A stretch of DNA of 64,000 bases, taken from contig NMRA01000107.1 in the NCBI GenBank assembly GCA_002633005.1, forward strand, positions 38,190-102,189, given 5' to 3'. Position 1 is the stretch's first letter; each line of letters opens with the position of its first letter. Origin of the DNA: Phoronis australis (Eukaryota > Phoronida > Phoronidae). Positions 12,395 to 22,000 of the stretch are shown one piece after another. The position numbers and the translations under genes are program-made. The notes under the pieces were generated by a model. That model did no database searches and had not been told where the DNA came from. It saw only the letters and a program-made list of their open reading frames with translations.

Positions 12395-12755
12395 TAGTAA
12401 GAATTTCCATTTTTGGGTCAGTGAAAAATTTATTATTTTCTCAAGGTCAGAGCTTGTACCAAACTTTAGAAATAGGCAATATTAGCCATCCCAAGTTCAG
12501 GAAATTCGATCCACGACAAACGATCATTCAGGTTGATGTTAGGTAGGATGTCGATGCATGGAAATGTGACATCAGTGGCTATTTTCCAAAATTTTATTAT
12601 TAAGTGCCAAGTTTATTTTCAGACCCAAACAAAGATGCAGTGTCTGGTGTTTGAGAAATAAGCCAAAATCACTCATGAATCAAGTAAATTCAATTTTGCC
12701 TGGGCTTTGAGTTTCCCAAATTTAAGGGATTCTCCCAAATTGGAGAATTTTTACC
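12395..12755. mobile_element. Second copy of the TA-flanked MITE
   Basis: The right end reads CCCAAATTGGAGAATTTTTA, nearly identical to the right end of the element at 2194-2515, and the left end (AGTAAGAATTTCCATTTTTG) is a diverged inverted partner. Interior phrases such as CTCAAGGTCAGAGCTTGT are shared with the first copy. Ends are approximate. Confidence 0.6.
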
Positions 12756-14539
12756 AAGGTATGGAAACTGATGAGTATTTTTTTGGGATGAGCGTGGTCT
12801 CAGTGCAGATAAACTGAGTGAAATCTTGATGATGTCTGGTCTAGTCTGTTCACATTGGTAAAACTTGAGTCAACTACAGCATATTGATGATGCAGTTTTG
12901 ACATGTGAAACTTCCAAGGTATGATCTTGTACAAGCAGAATTGTTTTATTTCAAATCTGTTTGTAAACGTAACACTATAGTAGTACTTATATTTGGGAAA
13001 ATAATAATGTTTGAAATCTGCGCACACCAGTCCTGTGTGGCTAAGGCAACTATGTTATCTTCATTAAAACTAACGAAAGTGTTCAAATTTCCCGAAATGG
13101 TTAGCCGACCAAGGAGTGAAAATTATGGAGGTAATGAGTACATGGGATCAGTTTCAGAATTTTGTTTCATTTTCTGAATGTTTGTAAAGAACTTGGTATC
13201 TTAATCAAAATTTGATTTAATTAAATCTTTAATTTTCATTGCTTTGGTGGCTGTTTACCCTGTTTTCTGTCACAATCATCAATGTTTCATTTGCTCCATT
13301 TTCAGTATGAAATTGTTCTCAAATTGTTCCACAGTCAAATTATGGGCGATTTCTGGGCTTATATTGAATTAGTAGTTTGTTACTGTAGATTAAGACAAGT
13401 CTCTACAAGAGGCTATGGTCTCAAGCAGTGATGAATTATCATTTTTTGTAAGCCCCAAAAACATTTTCATCTTAGGAACATTGCGAGGTCTGTTTTATAG
13501 CGTAACTTGATCTAATCAAGGGTCATTGAGGAAACGTGGTTCTACAAGCACTTAGCCCACACACAAGGTTATACAACCCCAGAGTGTGAAGATTTGTTCT
13601 CATTTAAAAAAAATGTATTTACTTAGTATGTGCCAATCCGCATTTTACATAGGTGGGACTTATTTTGTAAAATCACCGACGTCTCTTTGCCGTTAATTGT
13701 CACAGCACAATCAATTTGATTGGTGTCAAGCAGCTGTATTACTCGTGATTGCCCAGCTCACTAAACACATGGAATACCTGTGCTGTCGACCAAAGGCCCA
13801 CTCCAACTTTTTAGTTTTTTAGTTTGAATCCCTGGAAGTTAAGCCAGGCAAATGCAATGTTCGTTTCATTTCTGGATTTTTTTAGAAATTCTGTTTTCAG
13901 GTAATCATTTCTGGAAGTGTGTTACTACTGATGGTTCAGTTACAGCAAATTCTCCAATTGGGGGCTGTCTGCATAATTTGAGACACAAAAATTCAAGCCA
14001 ATATTGAATTTATTTGATTCTGTAGATTGGGACACGAGTGATTTTGACGTTCATAGTATTTTGTAAACTTCGGATACTGTTTTGTGTCGTATGGTCCCCA
14101 TAAGGTACATGAAGACGATTGATTGCTCTTGATCAACATTCTTGAACTTGGGAACACCAATTTAGTGCAAGCTCTGATCCAAATCAAAATATTTTTGTCA
14201 CCTTCCCTGTTGATTTTTAGTGTAGATCAGTTTAGTTCCGTCACTTTCCGTAAAAACTTCAAATCTACCCAGTCATTTTAGTGGACTGTCCCTGTACTAG
14301 ATAGTATTAACTCTGCAGTTAGTTCATGACCAAATGAGGATGTTTGTGACAGACTTCTCAGTAGAGCATAATAAAATTGATTGATCAAGATCACGAAACT
14401 TTTGTGACAAAACACGCTCACTTTACCACAGAACGGCCATATTCTACATACTGTTAACTGATGGAGGATTTTATGGCTTCCTGGATTTGGACATATTAGT
14501 GACAGCGTCATGAAATGCAATTGACACAAAACACCTTTC
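12756..14539. other. Non-coding stretch with one weak exon candidate
   Basis: The plus strand has a possible exon at 13031-13130 (peptide with KLTKVFKFPEMVSRPRSENY, donor G|GTAATG), but its acceptor has no pyrimidine tract. A fragment of the MITE terminus (AAATTCTCCAATTGGG) occurs near 13945. Nothing else is supported. Confidence 0.4.
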
Positions 14540-14559
14540 TGATCGGCAATGCTTCAACT

Positions 14560-14565
14560 TTTATT
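14560..14565 (-). terminator. Poly(A) signal AATAAA, candidate for jun
   Basis: This is a canonical hexamer on the minus strand, about 540 bp past the jun stop codon. It is the clearest such signal in the AT-rich downstream sequence. Confidence 0.5.
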
Positions 14566-14873
14566 TCAATTTAATAATGTAGTAAAAAAATGTATGAAAA
14601 CAAAATTAGATATACAACAAACCTAAAGACCCATGCAGCTTAAATTAAGTTGGGATGGCGAATCAAGCTTAGTGAAACAAAAAACTTGTTTCGGGCCTTG
14701 AGCCAATTCGGAATCTTCCTGTTTAAGCATACAAAACACTACATTTCGAGGCATGATTTAGTAATGTGAAACTAGGAACACTAAATCACAATATTAAAAA
14801 TATAAACCAAGTGTTCCATCCCAAAACTTGAACCAAACAATGGTTTCCATCCAAAGGTGGCGCTGCATGGGGC

Positions 14874-14882
14874 TATAAATAA
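14874..14882 (-). promoter_or_regulatory. AU-rich element nonamer in the jun 3' UTR
   Basis: The minus strand reads TTATTTATA, a perfect match to the UUAUUUA(U/A)(U/A) instability nonamer known from immediate-early and cytokine mRNAs. With three further ATTTA pentamers in the same UTR it predicts a short-lived transcript, as for vertebrate JUN. Confidence 0.6.
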
Positions 14883-15104
14883 ACCTTAATCTTCATAGAG
14901 GAACAGCACCAGTCAATTAACCATCAAGAAATAGTCATTTTATACATCTATTTACATCAGCACAAAATGTTGGACTTGGAAGATAAAATGATATCCAACA
15001 TTTAGAACACAAGTCACTTTAAAAGTTAAACCGACTGATCAACAGTCAAAATAAATTAAGACTCTTTTATACAAAATGATAACAGTTCAGATCCACTCGT
15101 GCGT

Positions 15105-15986
15105 TTACAACAAGTTCGAGGAGAGCATAACTTGACATCCGCTGTTAACATGGTCCATAATTTTCTGTTTGAGCCTGAACACTTGATCACGTAACTTCAC
15201 AGCCGTCTCTTGGAGTTGTGTGTTATGACTCTTAATTTCTGCCACACGATCTTCAAGCCGAGATATCCTCTCCAACTTCCTCGTACGACACTTTCTGGCA
15301 GCGACACGATTCCTTGCCCTCTTACGCTCCAACTTGGCAAGTTCCTGCTGTCCCATGTCGATAGGGGAGACTGGCGGGGATGTGCTCAGACAGGGGACCA
15401 TTTGAAGCTCTTCCTTCAGCACGAGTTTAGGCGAGTACGTTTCAGTTGCCCGGGTGAGATTGACTGATGTTGGAATTCTAGGTGCCGATTGTGGTACAAC
15501 CGAGCCCGGCAAAGCAGTAGTGGTTGTTGTAGGAGCTACTTGACTGGAATTAACAGTTGTCAGTGTAGTGTATGTAAAGTTACTTGAGCCCGTTGACGGG
15601 GCCGATGAAACAGTTCCCTCCGTCCTGTGCAACTCATTCAAGGCATCAACAAAACCTTTGGCATAAGCTTCCTGCTCCTCACTCACGAACTTTGGACAAA
15701 TGAATTGTGTTGGTGTTGGCGTTGTTGTCACATGTCCATTTTGCTGAATAATCAACTTCTCCAATTCGGGACTGGCAAGTTTCAACATACTCAAATCTGG
15801 CGAACTGAGAACACCTGGCACCTCCGATGTGCCCAACAGACTGGTCAGTTTCATATGCTTTGTGTTCTTTGCATTGAAGTCCAGAGTCATTTTCCTCTTG
15901 AGGGAGTTTACAGAAGGTCGGTTGCCGGTGATTCTGTTGGCCATACCTTCGTCGTGGTAGAATGTCGATTCAATTGCTGTGGCCAT
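15105..15986 (-). CDS. jun: Jun, AP-1 bZIP transcription factor, intronless
   Basis: A single 293-residue frame encodes a complete Jun protein, which binds TRE/CRE sites in the nucleus as a homodimer or with Fos/ATF partners. Visible in order: a JNK-docking delta region with [20 protein letters not shown] (46-65) and the JNK target serines S62 and S72 (SSPD, ASPEL); TTTPTPTQF (87-95) with the T89/T91 phospho-acceptor equivalents; the conserved [18 protein letters not shown] block (103-120); VSPID (206-210) just before the bZIP domain; basic region [20 protein letters not shown] (221-240); and a zipper with L244, I251, L258, L265 and L272, followed by HVNSGCQ (279-285). The start ATG has G at -3 and G at +4. 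Vertebrate JUN is also intronless and slightly longer (about 330 residues). One basic-region residue is unusual: R231 replaces the serine of AASKC. Antisense open frames over this gene are shadows. Confidence 0.97.
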   Translation of the reverse strand: MATAIESTFYHDEGMANRITGNRPSVNSLKRKMTLDFNAKNTKHMKLTSLLGTSEVPGVLSSPDLSMLKLASPELEKLIIQQNGHVTTTPTPTQFICPKFVSEEQEAYAKGFVDALNELHRTEGTVSSAPSTGSSNFTYTTLTTVNSSQVAPTTTTTALPGSVVPQSAPRIPTSVNLTRATETYSPKLVLKEELQMVPCLSTSPPVSPIDMGQQELAKLERKRARNRVAARKCRTRKLERISRLEDRVAEIKSHNTQLQETAVKLRDQVFRLKQKIMDHVNSGCQVMLSSNLL

Positions 15987-16003
15987 TCCGATACAACACT
16001 GGG

Positions 16004-16010
16004 TGAGTCA
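16004..16010. promoter_or_regulatory. AP-1 consensus TRE (TGAGTCA)
   Basis: This is an exact match to the TPA-response element bound by Jun/Fos dimers, about 18 bp upstream of the jun start codon. With two more copies (16140-16146, 16209-16215) it suggests autoregulation. Confidence 0.55.
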
Positions 16011-16139
16011 ACTCAACGAGTTCGTGGCTAGGTGCGTCTAATTATAAACAATGACTTGCAACTTGCGATGAGTAATTTCACACACACTTTCTGAGTTCAC
16101 AAATCTATCACACGTAGCCCTTCAATGTTCGCTCGTAAC

Positions 16140-16146
16140 TGAGTCA
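16140..16146. promoter_or_regulatory. AP-1 consensus TRE (TGAGTCA)
   Basis: Exact TRE in the inferred jun 5' UTR, the second of three within about 210 bp. Confidence 0.55.
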
Positions 16147-16208
16147 CCACTGCGAAGTTGTACAGTTTTATGCTTCACACTTTCTCTCGATCCGTTTTTA
16201 GCGAAGAA

Positions 16209-16215
16209 TGACTCA
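16209..16215. promoter_or_regulatory. AP-1 consensus TRE (TGACTCA)
   Basis: Exact TRE lying next to the inferred transcription start, about 20 bp downstream of the jun TATA box. Confidence 0.55.
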
Positions 16216-16233
16216 TCGTGCTCGCTGTTTGAA

Positions 16234-16239
16234 TTTATA
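16234..16239 (-). promoter_or_regulatory. TATA box of jun
   Basis: The minus strand reads TATAAATTC. It lies about 250 bp upstream of the jun start codon and just downstream of the MEF2, jun1-TRE and CCAAT cluster, so it places the transcription start near 16205. Confidence 0.65.
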
Positions 16240-16254
16240 GTAGTGAGTAATAAG

Positions 16255-16264
16255 TTATTTTTAG
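16255..16264 (-). promoter_or_regulatory. MEF2/RSRF site in jun promoter
   Basis: The minus strand reads CTAAAAATAA, an exact match to the MEF2 consensus YTAWWWWTAR. It sits two bases downstream of the jun1-type TRE. Mammalian JUN has a MEF2/RSRF site at the equivalent place. Confidence 0.65.
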
Positions 16265-16266
16265 AA

Positions 16267-16274
16267 TGATGTCA
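16267..16274 (-). promoter_or_regulatory. jun1-type TRE (TGACATCA) in jun promoter
   Basis: The minus strand reads ATGACATCATT. TGACATCA is the same octamer as the jun1 TRE of the mammalian JUN promoter, which binds Jun/ATF2 dimers and mediates autoregulation and stress response. It is about 65 bp upstream of the inferred start site. Confidence 0.7.
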
Positions 16275-16289
16275 TCTGCAGCGAGTTTG

Positions 16290-16294
16290 ATTGG
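16290..16294 (-). promoter_or_regulatory. CCAAT box of jun
   Basis: The minus strand reads AACCAATCAA, matching the NF-Y/CTF CCAAT consensus. It lies upstream of the jun1-type TRE, as in mammalian JUN. Confidence 0.6.
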
Positions 16295-16314
16295 TTCCAA
16301 GCTACGGTTTTGGT

Positions 16315-16320
16315 CACGTG
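16315..16320. promoter_or_regulatory. E-box CACGTG upstream of jun
   Basis: This is a palindromic CACGTG core (GGTCACGTGGC), matching USF/Myc-type bHLH sites, about 110 bp upstream of the inferred jun start. Confidence 0.4.
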
Positions 16321-16367
16321 GCTTATCATGTGAGCGCTTTCCAATAATTTCGCAAAGGATTCTGGGA

Positions 16368-16375
16368 TGACGTAA
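16368..16375. promoter_or_regulatory. CRE-like site TGACGTAA upstream of jun
   Basis: This is a one-base variant of the palindromic CRE and a good ATF/CREB half-site context. Another half-site, TGACGT, occurs at 16399-16404. Confidence 0.4.
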
Positions 16376-16429
16376 TGTCCAGTTTCGCACAACTTCAGTG
16401 ACGTTGTCAAGATATCCCTGCCCTCTTTG

Positions 16430-16439
16430 CCTTATTTGG
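16430..16439. promoter_or_regulatory. SRF CArG box CCTTATTTGG
   Basis: This is a perfect CC(A/T)6GG serum response element core about 225 bp upstream of the inferred jun start. It is separated by only three bases from a kappaB-type site. SRF sites are typical of immediate-early genes. Confidence 0.5.
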
Positions 16440-16442
16440 AAT

Positions 16443-16452
16443 GGGATTTCCC
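16443..16452. promoter_or_regulatory. NF-kappaB-type site GGGATTTCCC
   Basis: This matches the consensus GGGRNNYYCC exactly and is palindromic apart from its centre. It lies next to the CArG box in the jun upstream region. Confidence 0.5.
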
Positions 16453-16459
16453 TCCATTT

Positions 16460-18185
16460 TATTTTTGTTTTCTTGAGCGGCGCAGACGATTGAGAAACCG
16501 TTGAAATTAGGTCAAGTAACAACCCACGCAAACCCGATAGGCAACCGACAGAGTGAGTGCTCGTTTCAAACAGTGTTTTATTTTGCTGTTGACATAAATG
16601 GGCTTTTAGTATGATGGTTAATGTTGATTAAACCCTATTCTTCATTGAAACTTAAAACTTTCAGAATATGGTGCATAAAGTCAACAAATGGTCACAACTA
16701 GAGTTCGAAAATGTCGGGGGAAATGCCCGACGGCTAAACCAAAACTGGGAGTGGTGGGAACGGCACCTTCTAGGAAAACCTTCCCTTTTCTTGGAGGTTT
16801 CAGTCACATCGTTAAAACTTGCCCACCTTGTAGGTGTTAGTTTTGGCAAATATACAAGTAGAGGCTCCTTGGTCAACGCCTCGACGGACTGTCCGCACGG
16901 CTACGCCATAGGCCTACGGCGCTCAGTAGAGGCTTGCTGTCAACCCTCTCGGCGTTGGAATTGAAGAAAGAAAAATTTCTAAATAATCTTTCTAATAATT
17001 AAAATGTACAATTGAAAGAAAAAATAACAAAGATATGGAACGTCTCAGTATTATTTAGAATCGCAGTTATCGCCCCACGGACTCAGTTGCTGGTAATCGG
17101 GTCAGATAAAGCATAAAGTGTGCATTTCAAACTAGTGTAATATACAGTATTCCCCGCTCTCTGGCGCACCACCAATGGTCATGCTTTATCTGACTATTAC
17201 CGAACATTTTTGTGCTGTTAAATTCCCATCCTTATTTTTTATGACTTTTACATGTGTCCTTGTGAATGACCATCTAGAAGAATGTTAGCTGCTAAAACCA
17301 AAGGAAGACTTAAGGTCCCATACAAAAAGTGCATTGTCTATATTCAGGTGATGGTAACATATTTTATGGAATTGCCTGTGGCATCATTGCTGTAGTCTGG
17401 ATGTTAAACAGTGTTAAAGTGGTTGATGAGTATATGAGTACTTTTAAACATTTTCATTTCACCTCATACCCGTCCGTTTAACGGCAACCCCTGTGATGTT
17501 TCGCCCTGGATCTTAACTTGGGCGAATATAATAGGGTGCCATAGGCATGTTGTGAGTATAGATGCCATCAGAATAAGGATCTTATAATTGTGATTCTACT
17601 CTGGTGCTGACCAACACAAGTAAAGTTTGAAAAGCGACAACAACTTTCCTAAAATGTAGCGACATGTTTTGGCAGTAAAGCATCCACCATTGTCCAGCTT
17701 TATTTAGAGAATGGATGCCAAGATGGCCGCGTACTGGTACGGTGCACAGAAAATTCCAAAACACGCAAAAATACCAGAAGCAGGATTGGCTAGTGATCAG
17801 CGAATCACAACTCAGTGTAACAGTGTCAAACGACTCATGGGAAACCTGGTGTGCATTGAGTGAGGGCGTTTGCACGATCTTGTGATTATGATAGATGCCA
17901 TCGAAAGGCATCATGTGAGTACGGTAGATGTCACTAGAAAGCACCTTATAAGATTTTTGTAGTTTCCCCCGACAATCTTTTTGTCATACAATGTCTGTAA
18001 TTATTCACTCTTTTCACTCTGCTATTGTGCACAAATAGTAACCTCTAATCTTGAATCTTCAATAGCAGGCAAGTTGAATAGCTCCGGTGAGAAACTTCCT
18101 GAATCATGTATTTCTTTGAACTTAAATCATGTGGACACAAGATAGCCTTGAATAACTTGCCTCACAACAACTTGCCCACAGTCAG
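16460..18185. other. Intergenic region between jun and MSH5
   Basis: No assigned gene. The plus-strand frame at 16668-16964 starts just after an acceptor-like TTTCAG and begins MVHKVNKWSQLEFENVGG, but it has no recognised family and no clear donor. A non-coding 5' exon of MSH5 is expected somewhere in 16500-18870, because a splice acceptor precedes the MSH5 ATG by two bases. Confidence 0.4.
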
Positions 18186-18189
18186 CCGG

Positions 18190-18510
18190 GTGTCCACACT
18201 CACAATACACCTTGCCATGGGCGGCTCAGCACTGAAAAAAGTGGGGTCCTATAGCCCCCCCCATCCCCTTGTGGTGTGCCACCCATGGTTGAAACAAATA
18301 ATATAACTTAGCCAGCGTGTAGCTGGTAATCACTTCTCCATGTCTACAGGTTTGTGTCCAAACACATGGGTGGCACAGAACTGAAAAAAGTAGGTGGGCT
18401 AAAGCCCCCTCAGCCTATAGACCATGTGCGGCGCAGCACTGAAAAAAGTGGGGGCTATAGCCCCCCCCCAGCTCCCAATGGTGCGCGCCCATGAAACAAT
18501 GACTTGCGCT
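18190..18510. repeat. Three degenerate copies of a G/C-run repeat
   Basis: The phrase CACTGAAAAAAGTGGG followed by a CTATAGCCCCCC run occurs near 18230, 18380 (as ACTGAAAAAAGTAGGTGGG) and 18435. Each copy ends in a stretch such as GTGTGCCACCCATG. The repeat is non-coding and probably part of an old mobile element. Confidence 0.55.
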
Positions 18511-18883
18511 GGGGCAAGTTACCTACCTGGATAAGGTGGGGTAATTATAGGTGTCACGTGTGTCGATTGAGTTACCCCAGCTCCACATTACCATCAAACT
18601 TATTAGACAACTTGTACAGGAGTAACTTGTTCTAGAGTAACTCGTGGTGTGGACAATAGTTTAGGCACCTTATCATTCGGGTTGGTCAGTGAAGGACTCG
18701 GACTCAGAGATTTGGAAGACTTTTCACTCGGTTAATGTGTTCAGTGTTCATGGCATTTCCAGGAGACATCAAATCACACATGACACAGTTTTTATAGGTT
18801 GATTAATGCTTTGTCACTGGGAGAAATATCTCATCACAATACATCCTGAAAACTTGAAACTAATGATTTCTCTTGTTTCAGAC

Positions 18884-19012
18884 ATGGCTTCCTCCAGCTC
18901 AAATATTTCCTTGTCAGTCTTGAGTGACGTTGGGGATATGACAAGCGATGATGTTATGGTTCAGAAAAGGCTCCGCACTGTGGGTGACGATGGAGATTTG
19001 AATGATACCCAG
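18884..19012 (+). CDS. MSH5: MSH5 exon 1 (residues 1-43)
   Basis: The acceptor TTGTTTCAG ends at 18881 and the donor CAG|GTTTTC starts at 19013. It encodes a Ser-rich then acidic leader ending [10 protein letters not shown], in phase 0, which joins exon 2 directly. The leader is not conserved in sequence, so its link to MSH5 rests on phase, spacing and length. An in-frame ATG at 18863 would be the start if the acceptor is not used. Confidence 0.7.
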
Positions 19013-22000
19013 GTTTTCTTATTTCTTGTAAAAACAACAGAGTAGGATACCATTTTTGCACAAAAAGCCTATTTGACTTTTTTGTGAAATGAGTNCACAC
19101 ACACCACTGTATGTGATTTACTTTCAAATCTCTTAATTGCAGAGTGATTATGAGCCACCTATAGTGACAGGTGATGAAGGTGTTGAGCTGTCCACATGCT
19201 TGTGAAAATATCCAGATTTTGCCCATATTGCCAGTGTTAGGACAGTATGTGCCTAATCCTGCCGCAGACTCAAGCTTGTTCTATTCCCACTTTATTTCAC
19301 AATATTTTGTTCTTCCGCAACAACGTATCATATTCGTTAGGCCACATCTTAAATGTCAATTGTCATATAGTGTTTGATTTTACTTTATTGCTGTTTCTGT
19401 TGACGAAGGACGTTATATCCAAAAATTTCAGTTGATCCATTCTTGTTGTTTTATTTACCTATTTATGTTCTTGCCTGTAAATGTGAGTTTGATGTAAAAA
19501 GAGAATAGAATGGCTCATTTCCCAAAATTTCAGTAATAGTGTAACTGTCGGTCACCCTAGCATTGTTTTACAATAAATATTCCAGGTTTTGGGTGTTTTC
19601 CCGATCTAGTCATTGTGCTTAAAGCGTAGAAAGCCCACTTCTTCATACTTGTACAAGAGTCAAATGAAACACTGACTGGAATATAGACAAATCACTTTTT
19701 AAAACTTAGACATTGGCAACAAAATAGCTTGCATTAATGCTACTTTTCTAATAGTGGGACATGAGCGCTTTTAAGAACTGTTATTGAAACATGGGCAATA
19801 CAGGGTTTCCACATTTTGAGAACAAGTTTGATACTTGTTATTTATGGTGCACAAATGGTTTTCAAAATGCAGAAATGTACTGAAAGTGACTGTTAAGGAA
19901 GCATGGATGCACAAAAGGGAAAATTTCAAAAACAGAATGTAAGCATTTGGTCAAATGTAGGTGTGTACTTAGACATTTACAGTTATTCGTACACTGTAAT
20001 AAATTTGCCACATGTATGTTGTGCTCACTTTATTCGAACTGTGCCTGCCTACAGAAACTATACAGTTGCCTAATTTTGTTTTTTTTTTTATAAAATTAAG
20101 AGAAAAAATGTTGTTTTGTTCCATCCAAACATTAAATTTGTGCATTTTTCAAAATGTCGTATGTATATTACAGATATATCTGAGTGTGGTCTGGCAGCAG
20201 GGTAAACTTGGTTTGGCCTACTATGATGTGGACAGTTGTCAAATGTTTATAATGCCTGATGTTGTAGATACGGAGTCATTCGACCTTCTCAAAACAGGTA
20301 AAGTTGTTTGAGCACAGTATCCTGATGTGCTACTATAGCCGCTGTTGTGAGCACACGGCAGTTACATAGCCTCAAGTACTAACAGTGATCCTTGAACCAT
20401 TTGGGTTTGGTTTAAAATTCATATTACTGTGAGGGGTGATTATAACTTTTGTTTGAATAATTATCTCAGCAATTAATTTTTGTCGCAAAATCACTTAACA
20501 CACCAATCAGTAAAATTATACTAATTTCCTGGAAACAGAATCATTATGTCTAGTTAATGAAGTTTAGTTGTACCTGTGTCACTTATTCCTGTCTCAACAG
20601 CATGCCACACCGCAAAAAAAGTGAATTCACAAGTTTTCAAAAAATGAAGGTTATTGATTCCTCAAATCAGTTGAAAAATTACCATTATTGTCAGCTTTTT
20701 TTAGACAAAACTATGGATTACATTGAATTTAGTATTTTCAATTAGAATAAGTACCCTCTCATTGTTTTGTAGTTATGGAGCCTTTTTTACAGAGACAAGT
20801 GAATGTTTCTGAAACGATCGAATATAGGATGGGTATTTTATTATGGTAAAAGCCAACCATGTAGAACACAATGTGGCAGAAAGTGAAATTTTATTTATTA
20901 TGTTTTGCATTGAATGTGCAGTTCCAAATAGATGATGATTTAATTCCATGTTTAAGTTATGTACCACAGCTTCCATCAAACAAAGTTTTGAAAGTGGCAT
21001 TCACAAAAATGTCTTGAGCCTTGAAAATGAAAAAAGGGGCATTTTTGGCAATTATTTTTGTTACTGAAATCGGCAACATTTTACTGTATTAAAATAGTTG
21101 CACTTTTCATAAATTTGCAAATGCATGTTTTTGTGCTTACTCATGGTTGTTCCATAAAGAGAAATCTGATATAATCAATCTTCTGAAGATAAACAAATTT
21201 TCAACAAAACATCTTTTATCTGATCATCTAGCAACCTGCTAGTTCTGTTACACTAACCAGACCTGGTAAAGATTCCAAAGTGGTGAAAAACGGGACAATA
21301 GCCGCTGCATATTGCTTGTTTAACTAAAGTTAACATGTGTATGTTTATGTATTGTATTTGGCTGCATGTGGTCTTATCTCTTACATCTCACTTGTTGTGC
21401 CTAAGTATTGAAACAGGCACCTGCATTAAACACCTGGTTCTTCTCCAGCTTTACTTTAGGGCGATAGTCAGTTTGACAGAAAGCTTACTCAAGAACTCTG
21501 TGGTATTAAATTGCAGCTGTTTATGTGCATTAATTCACAACCATTTTTTTAGAGTATTTGAAGTATTTCTTATTACTGCTGGTATACCCCCTTTGTTGGA
21601 TTCTGTGACATTTACCTCTTTGTTGGAGTCTACGATAATTACCCATATACTGTGGTGTACCCTCAGTCTTTGACAGATTCGGTGATATTTATCTACAATC
21701 TGTGGGTGTACCTTCTCTGCCGGGATTGCAATATTTATCCATATACTCTTTTTGACGTATTCGTTTATATTTGCCTACATACTACAGGTATACTCTATCT
21801 GTCATAAATTGATTGATGCAGGGAATTAACAAAGGCCTCTTACTTCTACGCATACGAGTCGTTTGCCAAGTAAGCGGTCTGGCCACAGAAGTGCTAACAA
21901 AAAACTAGCAGTTTTGTACAAGTGAACTGAAACCGCTGGCAAAAACATTAGCAGTTTTGTTCTACTGAACTGAATCTGCTAGCAAAGGACCAGCAAATAT

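Larger units (their letters stand above)
14540..15104 (-). other. jun: Probable 3' UTR of jun
   Basis: Downstream of the jun stop codon (minus strand) the sequence is AT-rich and non-coding up to a canonical AATAAA signal at 14560-14565 (TTTATT on the plus strand). It contains four ATTTA pentamers on the minus strand, one inside a UUAUUUAUA nonamer at 14874-14882. The UTR end is inferred from the signal only. Confidence 0.65.
15987..16205 (-). other. jun: Probable jun 5' UTR
   Basis: The interval lies between the inferred start site (about 30 bp downstream of the TATA box) and the jun start codon. It contains consensus AP-1 sites at 16004-16010 and 16140-16146 (TGAGTCA). The transcription start is inferred from TATA-box spacing, not seen directly. 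Confidence 0.5.

Noticed and set aside
15210-16031. Plus-strand open frames over jun (85 and 134 codons)
   Set aside because: They are antisense shadows of the jun CDS, whose minus-strand protein is unmistakable.
18884-19012. Exon 1 as the N-terminus of a THOC7-like protein (resemblance of DDVMVQKRL to DDEVIRKRL)
   Set aside because: No other THOC7-like exon was found downstream, while phase and length fit MSH5. Kept as a reason for lower confidence in exon 1.
19143-19179. Short exon between MSH5 exons 1 and 2 (peptide [13 protein letters not shown])
   Set aside because: It has a fair acceptor, but the good donors leave phase 1, which would put a stop at the start of exon 2. Direct joining of exons 1 and 2 is in phase.
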